Positions 43,004-53,270 of a DNA stretch of 61,528 nucleotides are shown in pieces. A program made the translations under genes and the position numbers. Numbering within the stretch: the first letter of the stretch is position 1; each line of letters begins with the position of its first letter. Source of the DNA: JBELHR01 sp049607205 (GTDB lineage: Bacteria > Bacteroidota > Bacteroidia > Flavobacteriales > Flavobacteriaceae); the NCBI GenBank assembly GCA_049607205.1, contig JBMYWH010000013.1, positions 1 through 61,528 of the forward strand, in the 5' to 3' direction. The notes beneath the pieces are model-generated. The model worked only from the letters and a program-made list of their open reading frames with translations. It was not told the DNA's origin and ran no database searches.

Positions 43004-46000
43004 ATGATTCGTTTTTTCCAACGTGAGAACACCATTTTTGCCCTCGATCTTGACGGTGAATTAAATTCCGAACAAATTTCTAAACTTGAATGGCTTTTTG
43101 GCGACGCTAAATTCCTAAATCAAGACATTCTAAATGGAACATATATTGGTCCTCGAAGAGAAATGATTAGTCCTTGGAGTACTAATGCCGTTGAAATTAC
43201 TCAAAACATGAGTATTGAAGGTATCAATAGAATTGAAGAGTTCGAAAACGTTGAGAATGGTTTTTCAGATTTTGACCCTATGCTCAAAATGAGTTATACG
43301 AATCTAGGTCAAGATTTATACCACATAGACATAGAACCAGAAGCGATACAAGAAATTGATAATATCGGTGCATTTAATGCTTCTGAAGGACTTTCTTTAA
43401 GTGATGAGGAAGTCGCGTATTTAGAAGAAATTTCCAATAAAATTGGTCGCCCTTTAACGGATTCTGAAGTATTTGGTTTTTCACAAATCAATTCAGAACA
43501 CTGTAGACATAAGATTTTTAATGGAACCTTTATCATTGACGGTGAAGAAATGCCTAAATCTCTTTTTAAATTAATTAAGGAGACATCAGCAAAAAATCCA
43601 CATAATTTAGTTTCTGCTTATAAAGATAATGTAGCCTTTATAAAAGGACCCAAAATCTCGCAGTTTGCCCCAAAATCAATTGACAAGGCAGACTTTTTCG
43701 AAAGAAAAGAGGTTCAATCCGTTCTTTCTCTCAAAGCTGAAACACATAATTTCCCTACCACTGTTGAACCTTTTAATGGTGCTGCTACAGGATCTGGTGG
43801 AGAGATCAGAGATAGACTTGCAGGAGGAATCGGTTCCCTTCCTTTAGCTGGAACCGCGGTCTATATGACATCATATTCTCGATTAGAAAAGAATCGTCCT
43901 TGGGAGGAAAAATTTGAGGCTAGAGATTGGTTATATCAAACGCCTATGGACATCTTAATCAAAGCTTCTAACGGAGCCTCTGATTTCGGAAACAAATTCG
44001 GTCAACCACTAATTACAGGATCAGTTCTTACCTTCGAGCATGAAGAAGATGCACGTCTGCTAGGATTTGATAAGGTAATTATGCAAGCCGGAGGTATTGG
44101 ATATGGAATCGAAAACCAAGCCTTGAAGCACGAACCTCAGGAAGGAGACGCCATTGTAATCATGGGTGGTGATAACTATAGAATTGGTATGGGTGGTGCT
44201 GCTGTATCGTCTGCCGATACTGGTGCCATGTCCAATGCAATCGAACTCAATGCAATTCAACGATCTAATCCTGAAATGCAAAAACGTGTCGCAAATGCTA
44301 TTCGAGGAATGGTAGAACAAGGGAATAACCCTATTGTCTCCATACATGATCACGGTGCAGGAGGACATTTAAATTGTCTTTCTGAACTTGTAGAGGATAC
44401 AGGAGGAATAATTGACACAGATCAATTGCCTGTTGGAGACCCAACCCTTTCTAAAAAGGAACTTATAGGAAATGAATCTCAGGAGCGAATGGGACTTGTA
44501 ATCAAAGAAAAAGATTACGAATTTCTGGAATCAGTGGCTCAAAGAGAACGTGCTCCAATCTACAAAGTTGGAAAAGTTACGAATGATGATCGCTTCACTT
44601 TTGAATCTTCAAGTACTGGAGAAAAACCAATGGACCTTGACATGGAGGACCTTTTTGGCTCTTCGCCAAAAACCATTATGAACGATGAAAAAATTGCTCA
44701 TAATTACGATAAAATTAAAACCGATGATGCTCTGGTTAATGAGTATTTGAATAAGGTCTTAAAATTAGAAGCTGTCGCTTGTAAAGATTGGCTTACCAAC
44801 AAAGTAGACCGCTGTGTCGGTGGTTTAGTGGCCAAACAGCAAACTACAGGTTCACTTCAATTACCGCTTAACAATGTAGGAGTTATGGCCCTAGACTATC
44901 CTGGGAAAAGCGGGATAGCAACATCTATTGGTCACAACCCAGTAGCCTCTCTAATCGATGAGGCACAGGGGGCAAAAATGGCAATTACAGAAGCGCTAAC
45001 AAATATGGTATGGGCTCCTTTAGAACAAAACCTTAAGTCAGTTTCTCTATCGGCAAACTGGATGTGGCCTTGTAATAACCCTGGTGAAGATGCTAGGTTA
45101 TATGATGCCGTTCAAGCCGTTTCTGAGTATGCCATTAGTTTAGGAATAAATATTCCTACAGGTAAGGACAGTTTGTCTATGAAGCAGAAATATCCAAACA
45201 AAGAAGTGATTTCTCCTGGGACAGTTATTATTTCAGGAGCGGGGCACTGTGACGATATTAATAAAGTGGTAGAGCCTAACCTGAAACCTATAGCAAACAC
45301 TTCAATGTACTATATTAACTTAAGTGGAGCAGCACCAACATTAGGAGGCTCTTCTCTGGCTCAAGTACTAAATAAAATTGGAACTTCAATTCCTGGAATT
45401 AAGGATGCCTCTAAAGTGAAGGCCGCATTTAACACGCTACAAAGCTTAATTTCTAAAGGTTATATTCATGCAGGTCATGACGTATCTTCAGGCGGGTTGA
45501 TCACCACACTTCTCGAGATGTGTTTTGCAAACAATAGTATTGGAGCATCGGTTGACCTAAGTTTCTTCAAAGATTCTTCTCTAACTGAAATTTTATTCTC
45601 AGAAAATAATGGACTTGTATTCCAAGGGCCAAGTGAAGGAATTTGCGAAGCCTTCGCAGCTTCCGGAGTTCTTTGTGAGAAGATTGGTAATGTAGAAACA
45701 ACTGGAACTCTTAAAATTGTTGCCAACGAAAATTCAATTGAATTTGATGTAGCTAGCATGAGAGATATCTGGTATGAGACTTCTCTTTTACTAGACAGAC
45801 AACAAACGGCAAATGGTTTAGCAGATGAGCGCTTTGACAATTATAAAAACCAAGCCTTAAACTTTAAATTCCCTGAGCAATTTAAGGGTCAACTTCCTAA
45901 ACTTAAATCTACCGATAAGCCAGTAGCTGCAGTAATTCGTGAGAAAGGTTCTAACTCAGAACGCGAAATGGCCAATGCTCTTGCTCTGGCTGGATTCGAT

Positions 46001-46672
46001 GTGAAAGACATACACATGACTGATTTAATCAGTGGAAGAGAAGACCTTAAAGATATTCAGTTTTTAGGGGCTGTTGGAGGATTTTCTAACTCTGATGTTT
46101 TAGGTTCAGCAAAAGGATGGGCTGGAGCCTTTAAATACAATGAAAAAGCAAATAAAGCCTTACTTGATTTCTTTAAAAGAGAAGACACTTTATCGGTGGG
46201 AATTTGTAATGGTTGTCAATTATTCATGGAATTAGATTTGATCTATCCTGGAATGGACAGTCACCCGAAGATGAAGCATAACAAATCAGAAAAACATGAA
46301 TCTGCCTTTACTTCGGTTCAAATTGTTAAAAACAACTCCATCATGCTTTCAAGCTTAGAAGGAGCTAATTTAGGGGTTTGGATCTCACATGGAGAAGGAA
46401 GATTTGATTTAAAAGGTTCTGAAGAGCAATACAACATCGCAGCTAAATATACCTACGCGGCTTATCCGAGTAATCCTAACGGATCAGATTATGATGCAGC
46501 CATGGTTTGTTCTAAAGATGGACGTCATCTAGCGATGATGCCTCATATAGAACGAAGTACTTATACTTGGAACTGGGCGCATTACCCTGAAGATCGAAAA
46601 CAAGATCAAGTAAGCCCATGGTTAGAAGCATTCGTGAATGCCGAAAAATGGATTTCGAATAAAAAGAATTAA
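43004..46672 (+). CDS. purL: Phosphoribosylformylglycinamidine synthase (large type)
   Basis: This 1222-residue single-chain FGAM synthase carries all domains: an N-terminal PurS-like part, two AIRS-like ATPase halves (HCRHKIFNGTF, KAETHNFPTTVEPFNGAATG, GGDNYRIGMGGAA, SIHDHGAGGHLNCLSELVE, GKDSLSMKQKYP) and a C-terminal class I glutaminase (about 950-1222) with the nucleophile Cys in VGICNGCQLF and SHGEGRF. It makes FGAM from FGAR, glutamine and ATP in purine synthesis. Single gene unit ended by a strong terminator. Confidence 0.97.
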   Translation: MIRFFQRENTIFALDLDGELNSEQISKLEWLFGDAKFLNQDILNGTYIGPRREMISPWSTNAVEITQNMSIEGINRIEEFENVENGFSDFDPMLKMSYTNLGQDLYHIDIEPEAIQEIDNIGAFNASEGLSLSDEEVAYLEEISNKIGRPLTDSEVFGFSQINSEHCRHKIFNGTFIIDGEEMPKSLFKLIKETSAKNPHNLVSAYKDNVAFIKGPKISQFAPKSIDKADFFERKEVQSVLSLKAETHNFPTTVEPFNGAATGSGGEIRDRLAGGIGSLPLAGTAVYMTSYSRLEKNRPWEEKFEARDWLYQTPMDILIKASNGASDFGNKFGQPLITGSVLTFEHEEDARLLGFDKVIMQAGGIGYGIENQALKHEPQEGDAIVIMGGDNYRIGMGGAAVSSADTGAMSNAIELNAIQRSNPEMQKRVANAIRGMVEQGNNPIVSIHDHGAGGHLNCLSELVEDTGGIIDTDQLPVGDPTLSKKELIGNESQERMGLVIKEKDYEFLESVAQRERAPIYKVGKVTNDDRFTFESSSTGEKPMDLDMEDLFGSSPKTIMNDEKIAHNYDKIKTDDALVNEYLNKVLKLEAVACKDWLTNKVDRCVGGLVAKQQTTGSLQLPLNNVGVMALDYPGKSGIATSIGHNPVASLIDEAQGAKMAITEALTNMVWAPLEQNLKSVSLSANWMWPCNNPGEDARLYDAVQAVSEYAISLGINIPTGKDSLSMKQKYPNKEVISPGTVIISGAGHCDDINKVVEPNLKPIANTSMYYINLSGAAPTLGGSSLAQVLNKIGTSIPGIKDASKVKAAFNTLQSLISKGYIHAGHDVSSGGLITTLLEMCFANNSIGASVDLSFFKDSSLTEILFSENNGLVFQGPSEGICEAFAASGVLCEKIGNVETTGTLKIVANENSIEFDVASMRDIWYETSLLLDRQQTANGLADERFDNYKNQALNFKFPEQFKGQLPKLKSTDKPVAAVIREKGSNSEREMANALALAGFDVKDIHMTDLISGREDLKDIQFLGAVGGFSNSDVLGSAKGWAGAFKYNEKANKALLDFFKREDTLSVGICNGCQLFMELDLIYPGMDSHPKMKHNKSEKHESAFTSVQIVKNNSIMLSSLEGANLGVWISHGEGRFDLKGSEEQYNIAAKYTYAAYPSNPNGSDYDAAMVCSKDGRHLAMMPHIERSTYTWNWAHYPEDRKQDQVSPWLEAFVNAEKWISNKKN

Positions 46673-46693
46673 GCCCTCTGCTTGAAGCAAATA

Positions 46694-46727
46694 AAAAAAG
46701 CGTTTCCACTATTGGAAACGCTTTTTT
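46694..46727. terminator. Bidirectional intrinsic terminator
   Basis: AAAAAAGCGTTTCCA (46694-46708) pairs perfectly with TGGAAACGCTTTTTT (46713-46727) around a 4-nt loop. It lies between the convergent purL (stop 46672) and efflux adaptor (stop 46745) genes. Confidence 0.92.
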
Positions 46728-46744
46728 ATTTATGTTCTTAAGGA

Positions 46745-47866
46745 TTATTTCTCCTCTTCTTTCTCTTCGTCAGATTTCTTAGCTTTATTCCAAACCTTTA
46801 TTTCATCTTCCATAGACAAACCTTCCAAGATCTCAACGTTAACTCCATCAGACAATCCTAACTTTAAAGTTCTTCTCTCATAGGTTCCATCTTCCTTTTT
46901 CACCTCTACGTATGGCTCTTCAGAATCCTTTTCGAATCTTAACAATGCTTCTTTAATTGCCATCACATCCATTTTTTCCTCTAAAACGATGTCAGCATTA
47001 GCGGAATAACCTGCTCTTACGAAGAAATCCTGATCTAACTGAACATCTGCTTTAATCTTAAACTGAACCGCACCGCCTTCTTCAGTTCCTTTAGGAGCAA
47101 TGAAGTTTAACTTTGCCGGGAATTTCTTTTCGTCAATTGCTCCAAGAGATACCTCTAAAACAGTTCCTTTTAATAGTTTCCCAACTTCTGCTTCATCCAC
47201 TTGTCCTTCAAAAATCATCTGTGACATATCTGCAATAGTTGCAATGGTAGTTCCATCGTTAAAAGTATTGGACTCAATTACTTGATTCCCTTTTTTAACA
47301 GGAATTTCAAGAATCGTTCCCGCAATCTCCGCTCTAATATTGGTATTTGCAGCTTCTCCCATTCCAGAAGAATATCCCTTCTCAATAATTTCTAAATCAA
47401 TCTTAGCATTTTCTAGGTTCGTCATCGCATTATTATAACGCAATTCGGTATCCTGGAACTCTTGCTCAGAAATCACTCCTTTATTAAACAGTTTCTCATT
47501 TCTTTCGAACATGATCTTAGAGTTCTTATACTCCAATTCGGCATTATTCACACGTCCTTTAGAAGAATTCAATTGAGCTACATCAGGAACTACACGAATC
47601 GTTGCGATTAAATCTCCTGTTTTTACCTCTGCTCCTTCTTCAACATAAATTTTTGAAATAATTCCAGAAACCTGTGGTTTCACCGCAATTTCTTCTAATG
47701 GAATTACATTTCCAGTGGCTACTGCTTTTTTAACGATTGTTGTTGTATACGCTGTTTCTGTAGTATATTCTACAGGTGGTTTACTGTTTTTCTTTGCAAT
47801 CCAAATTAGAACCACTACAAGCACTACGGCTATACTAATTAATAAAATCTTGGCTGTCTTATTCAT
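46745..47866 (-). CDS. Efflux periplasmic adaptor (MacA/HlyD family)
   Basis: This 373-residue membrane fusion protein has one N-terminal membrane helix (about 6-25), a lipoyl/barrel-sandwich region (AVKPQVSGIISKIYVEEGAEVKTGDL shortened: VSGIISKIYVEEGAEVKTG), an alpha-hairpin (about 80-150), the return half (AGTILEIPVKKGNQV) and beta-barrel and MP domains, ending in an acidic/basic tail. It links the inner-membrane ABC transporter to an outer-membrane channel of the TolC kind. It is the last gene of the four-gene operon, 22 bp after the second permease. Confidence 0.92.
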   Translation of the reverse strand: MNKTAKILLISIAVVLVVVLIWIAKKNSKPPVEYTTETAYTTTIVKKAVATGNVIPLEEIAVKPQVSGIISKIYVEEGAEVKTGDLIATIRVVPDVAQLNSSKGRVNNAELEYKNSKIMFERNEKLFNKGVISEQEFQDTELRYNNAMTNLENAKIDLEIIEKGYSSGMGEAANTNIRAEIAGTILEIPVKKGNQVIESNTFNDGTTIATIADMSQMIFEGQVDEAEVGKLLKGTVLEVSLGAIDEKKFPAKLNFIAPKGTEEGGAVQFKIKADVQLDQDFFVRAGYSANADIVLEEKMDVMAIKEALLRFEKDSEEPYVEVKKEDGTYERRTLKLGLSDGVNVEILEGLSMEDEIKVWNKAKKSDEEKEEEK

Positions 47867-47888
47867 GATAATTATTTATATTCTTTTT

Positions 47889-49130
47889 TTAGTCTTCTCT
47901 TAAAGCATCAATAGGTTTAACAATAGTGGCTCTATGGGCTGGAATCATTCCAATCAACGAACCTAATACAATCAATATAGCTACCGCTAATAATACCACT
48001 GGGATATCCACGGTCGGGTTTAAAAATGGTGAATCTGGATTACTTGCGGCAAAGGAATCTAAGAACATTAAGACGAAGCCTCCGACAATGATCCCTAAAC
48101 TTCCAGAAAGAGTTGTCAAGAACACAGACTCTAAAATAATTTGTCTTCGAATCTCAAAAGGTGTTGCTCCCAAAGCTCTTCGAATACCAATTTCTTTGGT
48201 TCTTTCTTTTACGGTAATCAATAAAATATTTCCAATCGCAATTACTCCTGCTATAAGTGTAGCAATCCCTACAAACCAGGTCAAAAACTCCATTCCTGTC
48301 AGGAATCCAGTAAGTTTTCCTATTTCATCTCCCAAGTTAAAACTTCCAAAGGCCCTTTTATCTTCGGGATTCACCGAATGTAGATTGCGAAGAGTTAGTA
48401 ACACATCTTCTTCTAACTGTCTAATATCAACACCTTCATAGCCACTTACAACCATCCAGTTAATCCGATTTCCTCTATTATAAACCTTTTGAAAGGTCGA
48501 AAAAGGAATAAATGCTGCATCTCCATCAATATTGATATTTTGAGCAGACTTATAGACTCCTACCACCTGATAAGAGATGTCGTTGATCGTGATATACTGA
48601 CCAATTGGCATTTCGTCTTTATCGAATAGTTGCTTGTAAATATTCTCTTCAATCACAGTCACTTTCGTCTCGTTGATCATATCATTTTCATTCAACCAAC
48701 GTCCGTAAATCAACTCTTTCTTTTGAACTTCATTTAAAATCGGATAATCTCCACAGATTTGAAAACTTCCCGTTTGAGTCCCCCTAACAATCAAGTTGTT
48801 TGTTTGAGATCTAGGAACGATAATTTTAATGTCTGGATATTCCTCTTCTAAGATTTCTACATCTCTTGTGGTTAATTGAATATTACGTCCCTTTTGAAAA
48901 CCTTTAAAAGGCATTGAGCTTCTCTGAGACCATACAAATACCGAGTTCGTTGCAAAATCACCGAATAAATTCTTAAATCCATTAGACATTCCACGTGCCG
49001 CACCTAAAAGTACCATGAGAAGAAAAATCCCCCACATTACTCCAATTACAGTAATTCCCGTACGCAGTTTGTTTTTGCTAATACTCCCAAAAATCTCTTG
49101 CCAAGTATCTTTATCAAATAAAAAACTCAT
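47889..49130 (-). CDS. MacB-type ABC transporter permease
   Basis: This 413-residue protein has one N-terminal helix (about 22-44), a large periplasmic MacB core domain (about 50-275) and three C-terminal helices (FtsX-like, about 285-405) with VKERTKEIGIRRALGATP. It has no ATPase domain; the separate ATPase at 50367-51062 serves it. It follows the other permease by 2 bp, so the pair probably forms a heterodimer. Cargo unknown. Confidence 0.92.
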   Translation of the reverse strand: MSFLFDKDTWQEIFGSISKNKLRTGITVIGVMWGIFLLMVLLGAARGMSNGFKNLFGDFATNSVFVWSQRSSMPFKGFQKGRNIQLTTRDVEILEEEYPDIKIIVPRSQTNNLIVRGTQTGSFQICGDYPILNEVQKKELIYGRWLNENDMINETKVTVIEENIYKQLFDKDEMPIGQYITINDISYQVVGVYKSAQNINIDGDAAFIPFSTFQKVYNRGNRINWMVVSGYEGVDIRQLEEDVLLTLRNLHSVNPEDKRAFGSFNLGDEIGKLTGFLTGMEFLTWFVGIATLIAGVIAIGNILLITVKERTKEIGIRRALGATPFEIRRQIILESVFLTTLSGSLGIIVGGFVLMFLDSFAASNPDSPFLNPTVDIPVVLLAVAILIVLGSLIGMIPAHRATIVKPIDALRED

Positions 49131-49132
49131 AA

Positions 49133-50365
49133 TTAATCTGCGTTTAATGCTACAATTGGTTTAATTCGCGCTGCTCTACTCGCCGGCATATAACCTGCAA
49201 TGGTTCCAGCAATGACTAGGACAATTGTAGCGGCGATAACAATTCCCGGAGATACCGAAGGATCCTTGATAAAATATTCCTCTAGACTATTTCCTATAGA
49301 CTTCAAGATCCATTCTCCAATCAAAAGACCAATATATCCAGCGAGTGCCGTAATCAACACAGATTCCTGAATAACCATCATTTTAATGGACATCGGACTT
49401 GCCCCTAAAGCTTTTCTGATCCCTAATTCCTTGGTACGTTCCTTTACCACAAAAATCATAATGTTTGAAATTCCAATCACTCCTGCCACTAGAGTTCCCA
49501 TTCCAATAACAAGTACAATTAAATACAATACACCGGTAAAAGAATTAATATTTTGATTTGCTTCTGCAAAATTTCTAATGAATAAGGCATTCTGATCATC
49601 TGGATGAATATCCAAACGCTCTTTAAGATCACGTTCGAGCTGATTTCCAAAAGCAATTGCTGCGTCTAAACTTAAATCTTGATTATAACCCAAATTGATT
49701 TGTCCAACTTCATCTGTGTTTCCATAAACCTGTTGTGCAGTGGATGCAGGTATATAAGCCTTACGACTCTCACGATCGTCCCCTTCATCTGTAAAGATTC
49801 CAACTACTTGATAAGCAATTCCACCAACATTGAGATACTCTCCAATTACAGGGTCTCCTTTATCAAATAAATCCTCTTTCATCAACTTTCCAATCACAAT
49901 ATTCTTGGAACCATCCTTCATATCAAGCTCGTTGACATATCTTCCAGTAACCATGATGGTTTTTTCTAGAATAGCGTGGGAAGGATATACTCCAGTGACC
50001 TGGTAATTATCATTATTCCCTTTATGAGAAACATTGAAAGAGTTAAAGATTCTTGGAGTAATAAAGTCCATTTTAGACTTATAATTATCTTTGATATATT
50101 CTATGTCATCATTCTTAAGGATAATTTGTCTACCGGCCTTATAACCGTTAAAAGGTTTAGAAGTTTTCCAAGTTCTAATAAACATAGAATTGGATGCATC
50201 ATCGGCAAAAGCATCAGCAAATGAATTTGATAATCCATTTACAATTCCGAATAATAGTGTAAAGAGAATAATTGCAAACGCCACGGTGAAACCGGACATA
50301 ATCGAACGCAATTTGTTCTTTGAGATACTCTGGAATATCTCCCTCCAGCGATCTATATCAAACAT
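49133..50365 (-). CDS. MacB-type ABC transporter permease
   Basis: This 410-residue permease has the same plan as its neighbour: N-terminal helix (about 20-45), MacB periplasmic core (about 50-275), and an FtsX-type three-helix end with VKERTKELGIRKALGASP and PASRAARIKPIVALNAD. The two are clearly related duplicates. It starts 1 bp after the ATPase gene stop. Expected to pair with the second permease, the ATPase and the adaptor in a MacAB-like exporter. Confidence 0.92.
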   Translation of the reverse strand: MFDIDRWREIFQSISKNKLRSIMSGFTVAFAIILFTLLFGIVNGLSNSFADAFADDASNSMFIRTWKTSKPFNGYKAGRQIILKNDDIEYIKDNYKSKMDFITPRIFNSFNVSHKGNNDNYQVTGVYPSHAILEKTIMVTGRYVNELDMKDGSKNIVIGKLMKEDLFDKGDPVIGEYLNVGGIAYQVVGIFTDEGDDRESRKAYIPASTAQQVYGNTDEVGQINLGYNQDLSLDAAIAFGNQLERDLKERLDIHPDDQNALFIRNFAEANQNINSFTGVLYLIVLVIGMGTLVAGVIGISNIMIFVVKERTKELGIRKALGASPMSIKMMVIQESVLITALAGYIGLLIGEWILKSIGNSLEEYFIKDPSVSPGIVIAATIVLVIAGTIAGYMPASRAARIKPIVALNAD

Positions 50366-50366
50366 C

Positions 50367-51062
50367 TTAAATTACTTTTTGGTGTTGGTTAGTCATGACA
50401 TCAGAAATAATCTGTCCATCCTTAAGCCTTACAATACGTTTTGTTTGTTCAGCAACGTCTTCCTCGTGGGTAATCACAAAGACAGTCATACCTTCATTAT
50501 TAATATCAGTCAAAAGTTCCATCACTGAATCCGTAGTCGTAGAATCTAATGCTCCTGTTGGTTCATCAGCTAAAACAACTTTAGGCTTAGTTACAAGTGC
50601 ACGAGCGATTGCAACCCTTTGCTTCTGACCTCCTGAAAGTTCATTTGGCAAGTGATTTGCCCAATCTTTTAGACCAACTTTCTCTAAATATTTAAGAGCT
50701 TGCTCCGTTCGTTCCTTACGACCTAAACCCTGATAATACAGCGGCAAAGACACATTTTCTAAGGCCGTTTTATAGGAAATCAAATTAAAAGATTGAAACA
50801 CGAAGCCTAAGAATTTATTTCTAAGGTTCGCAGCCTTCTTCTCGTTTAAATGAGAAATTTCTAGACCATTTAAGTAGTATTCTCCTTCATCGTGTGAATC
50901 TAATAAACCAACTATATTTAATAAAGTAGATTTTCCAGATCCCGAAGATCCCATAATAGAAACAAACTCCCCTTCTTTAATATGAAGGTTAATTCCCTTT
51001 AAAACATGTAGTTTATCGTTTCCAATTGGATAGGATTTGTGTAGGTTGTTGATTCTTATCAT
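50367..51062 (-). CDS. ABC transporter ATPase (MacB/LolD type)
   Basis: This 231-residue ATPase has Walker A GSSGSGKSTLL at 38-48, signature LSGGQKQRVAIARAL, Walker B VVLADEPTGALDS and the H-loop VITHEEDVAEQ. The sequence type matches the MacB/LolD group that works with FtsX-like permeases, using ATP for mechanotransmission rather than classical transport. First gene of the operon that continues with two permeases and the adaptor. The 135 bp upstream (51063-51197) is shared with the divergent DCC gene; I see only a weak -7 (TACATTTA) there. Confidence 0.95.
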   Translation of the reverse strand: MIRINNLHKSYPIGNDKLHVLKGINLHIKEGEFVSIMGSSGSGKSTLLNIVGLLDSHDEGEYYLNGLEISHLNEKKAANLRNKFLGFVFQSFNLISYKTALENVSLPLYYQGLGRKERTEQALKYLEKVGLKDWANHLPNELSGGQKQRVAIARALVTKPKVVLADEPTGALDSTTTDSVMELLTDINNEGMTVFVITHEEDVAEQTKRIVRLKDGQIISDVMTNQHQKVI

Positions 51063-51197
51063 TCTTTTTGATTTTTGCTAATAAATGTAAAGCTAGAAGA
51101 TTTATTTAATACTAAGATTTTGTTAAATCCCCCATTTCATTGTTTATCAACAAGCATTTTCATAGTTTTAATTAATAATCCGTGAAAAACACTCTTT

Positions 51198-51590
51198 TTG
51201 AATACTGTATTAATTTTTGATGGGCATTGCACTTTATGTGATTTCTCTGTACAATTTATCAAAAAATTTACTCGCGATTCTAATTTGCGATTCACTTCTA
51301 ATACATCAGACGCATCAAAACGAATTTTGTTACAGGTAGGTGAAAAAAAATTTAAATTTGACAGTATTGTATTATACAAAGAAGGAGAATTACTCTACAA
51401 ATCTGATGTTCTTAAGTATCTTATATTAAAAACCCCAGTACTTTATCCATTTTGCATTTTATTACTTTTACCTAAACCCTTTCAAGATAGCTGCTATGAT
51501 TATATCGCAGAAAATCGGTACCGTTGGTTCAAACCACTAGAAACGTGTAAAGTACCAAAACCCGAAGAACGCCATTTGTTTTTGGATTAA
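51198..51590 (+). CDS. DCC-family thiol-disulfide oxidoreductase (DUF393)
   Basis: This 130-residue protein has the DCC signature FDGHCTLCDFSVQFI with Cys11 and Cys14 near the N-terminus, and the family pattern of a later YRWFKPLETCKVP segment. The family is thought to have thioredoxin-like redox activity. The start must be the TTG at 51198: the signature begins only eight residues later and no ATG is available. A stand-alone gene, 38 bp before the ChaN-like gene. Confidence 0.88.
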   Translation: MNTVLIFDGHCTLCDFSVQFIKKFTRDSNLRFTSNTSDASKRILLQVGEKKFKFDSIVLYKEGELLYKSDVLKYLILKTPVLYPFCILLLLPKPFQDSCYDYIAENRYRWFKPLETCKVPKPEERHLFLD

Positions 51591-51628
51591 ATTTTCTCTT
51601 TATTTGGACCCTAACTAACCAAATCAAG

Positions 51629-52483
51629 ATGAAAAAAAACCTATTCCTTCTCTGCTTATTTCTTATAAGCCTCGGTATTCAAGCTCAAAAGAAAGAAGCT
51701 TATCAAATTTTCAATGCTAAAGGCAAAAAAGTCTCTTATAAAAAAATGCTCAAAACTGCCGCAAAGAATGATGTAGTTTTCTTCGGTGAATTTCACAATA
51801 ATGCCATTGCGCATTGGCTACAATACGAACTTACCAATGACCTAAATCAGGATAACAAATTAGCACTAGGTGCAGAAATGTTTGAAAGAGATAATCAAAA
51901 ACAATTGGACCAATATCTATTGGGATCCATTAATGAAAAGGCCTTAGACTCTACCGCAAGATTATGGCCTAATTTTGACACAGACTACAAACCCCTACTG
52001 GATTACGCAAAAGATCATAAACTAGCCTTTATCGCTACAAATGTTCCTAGATCTTATGCAAGTCTTGTTTACAAAGGAGGTTTTGAGGCATTAGATACTT
52101 TAAGTTCTAAAGAAAAGAACTGGATTGCTCCTCTACCAATTGCTTTTGACCCTGAACTAGAAACCTATAAGAACATTTTAAAAATGATGGGAGGTCATGG
52201 GTCCGAAAAACTAGTAATGGCTCAAGCCATTAAAGATGCAACGATGGCCTATTCTATTTCAGAAAACTTAAAAGAGGATGAAATTTTCATTCATTATAAT
52301 GGATCTTATCACTCTGATTTTCATGAAGGAATTCTTTGGTATCTAATGCAAATGAAACCTCAAGCCAAGCTCATGACTATTAGTACTGTTTCACAAGAAA
52401 ACATATACAAACTTGACAAAGAGTTTCTAAATAAAGCCGATTTTATCATCGTGGTCGATAAGAACATGACCAATACCTATTAA
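51629..52483 (+). CDS. ChaN-family haem-binding protein
   Basis: This 284-residue exported protein has a signal peptide (MKKNLFLLCLFLISLGIQAQ) and the ChaN-like (DUF399) domain: VVFFGEFHNNAIAHWLQYEL, LALGAEMFERDNQKQLDQYL, FIATNVPRSYASLVYKGG, and IHYNGSYHSDFHEGILWYL. ChaN of Campylobacter binds haem and is linked to iron uptake; whether this one binds haem is inferred. No signal-peptide Cys, so not an evident lipoprotein. Confidence 0.88.
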   Translation: MKKNLFLLCLFLISLGIQAQKKEAYQIFNAKGKKVSYKKMLKTAAKNDVVFFGEFHNNAIAHWLQYELTNDLNQDNKLALGAEMFERDNQKQLDQYLLGSINEKALDSTARLWPNFDTDYKPLLDYAKDHKLAFIATNVPRSYASLVYKGGFEALDTLSSKEKNWIAPLPIAFDPELETYKNILKMMGGHGSEKLVMAQAIKDATMAYSISENLKEDEIFIHYNGSYHSDFHEGILWYLMQMKPQAKLMTISTVSQENIYKLDKEFLNKADFIIVVDKNMTNTY

Positions 52484-52514
52484 TTTTTGTATCTTGGTTA
52501 TAAAACTAAGATTC

Positions 52515-53264
52515 ATGAAACTAACACAATCCATAAAAATCCTAAGCCTATCCTTATGCTTAGGATTTTTCACTTCTTCTGCATTAGGCCAAGCAGCAAT
52601 TTTGGCACTAATCTTCGGAGATAAAGTAGCCTCTGAAGAGTTCAATATCTCCATGGAAATTGGAGGAGCATTTAATGAATACACGAATGTGAGCAACAGT
52701 GAATTCAACAAGATTGCACTGAATTTTGGAATTGCGGCGAATATAAAATTATCGGAGAACTGGTATTTATCTCCTGCCGTCTACTTCCTTGCGCATCGTC
52801 AAGTTGAAAAAAGTTCTTTGAGTTTGATGACGGACGACTCGAACTTAAACTCCTACTTTAGCGATGTTCCTGCCAGTATCAATCTGAAATATACCGATAT
52901 CCCATTAATTGCTTCCTATCAAAACAATAAAGGAAATATGAGAATTGGTGCCGGTGTTCAATTCTCTTTCTTAAGAGATGCAAGCACTAGTTTTACGAAT
53001 GACCAAGGTAGTTTCGATCAAAATTATGATTCTTATATGGAAAACTGGGATTACGGTCCATTAGTAGAATATGCCTATAATTTTCAAAAAATGAGAAAAG
53101 GAAAGGGAACCTTAGTGAGGCTCAGATATATACATGGAATGAATACGATATTTAACGATAACTTTGTGGACTCCGGAGTCAAGAATCGTTCATTGGTCGT
53201 AATGATTACACTACCCTTTATAACTGATGAACTCGCTCAGAAGAATTTAGACAAACTCAAATAA
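52515..53264 (+). CDS. Outer-membrane beta-barrel protein, function unknown
   Basis: This protein (249 residues from the ATG at 52515) begins with a signal peptide (MKLTQSIKILSLSLCLGFF..ALGQ). Alternating strands follow (FNISMEIGGAFNEYTNVS, NWYLSPAVYFLAHRQV, MRIGAGVQFSFLRD, GTLVRLRYIHGMN), as in Bacteroidota porin-family/PorT-like small barrels. A longer frame from TTG at 52494 adds only a non-signal-like extension and overlaps a -7-like TATCTTGG (52490-52497), so I prefer the ATG. It precedes the App1-like gene by 6 bp. Role unknown. Confidence 0.78.
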   Translation: MKLTQSIKILSLSLCLGFFTSSALGQAAILALIFGDKVASEEFNISMEIGGAFNEYTNVSNSEFNKIALNFGIAANIKLSENWYLSPAVYFLAHRQVEKSSLSLMTDDSNLNSYFSDVPASINLKYTDIPLIASYQNNKGNMRIGAGVQFSFLRDASTSFTNDQGSFDQNYDSYMENWDYGPLVEYAYNFQKMRKGKGTLVRLRYIHGMNTIFNDNFVDSGVKNRSLVVMITLPFITDELAQKNLDKLK

Positions 53265-53270
53265 AGTAAA

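Noticed and set aside
47926..48441. Plus-strand ORF of 171 codons
   Set aside because: Antisense to a MacB-type permease; its Ile/Ser/Pro-rich product is the usual mirror of a hydrophobic protein.
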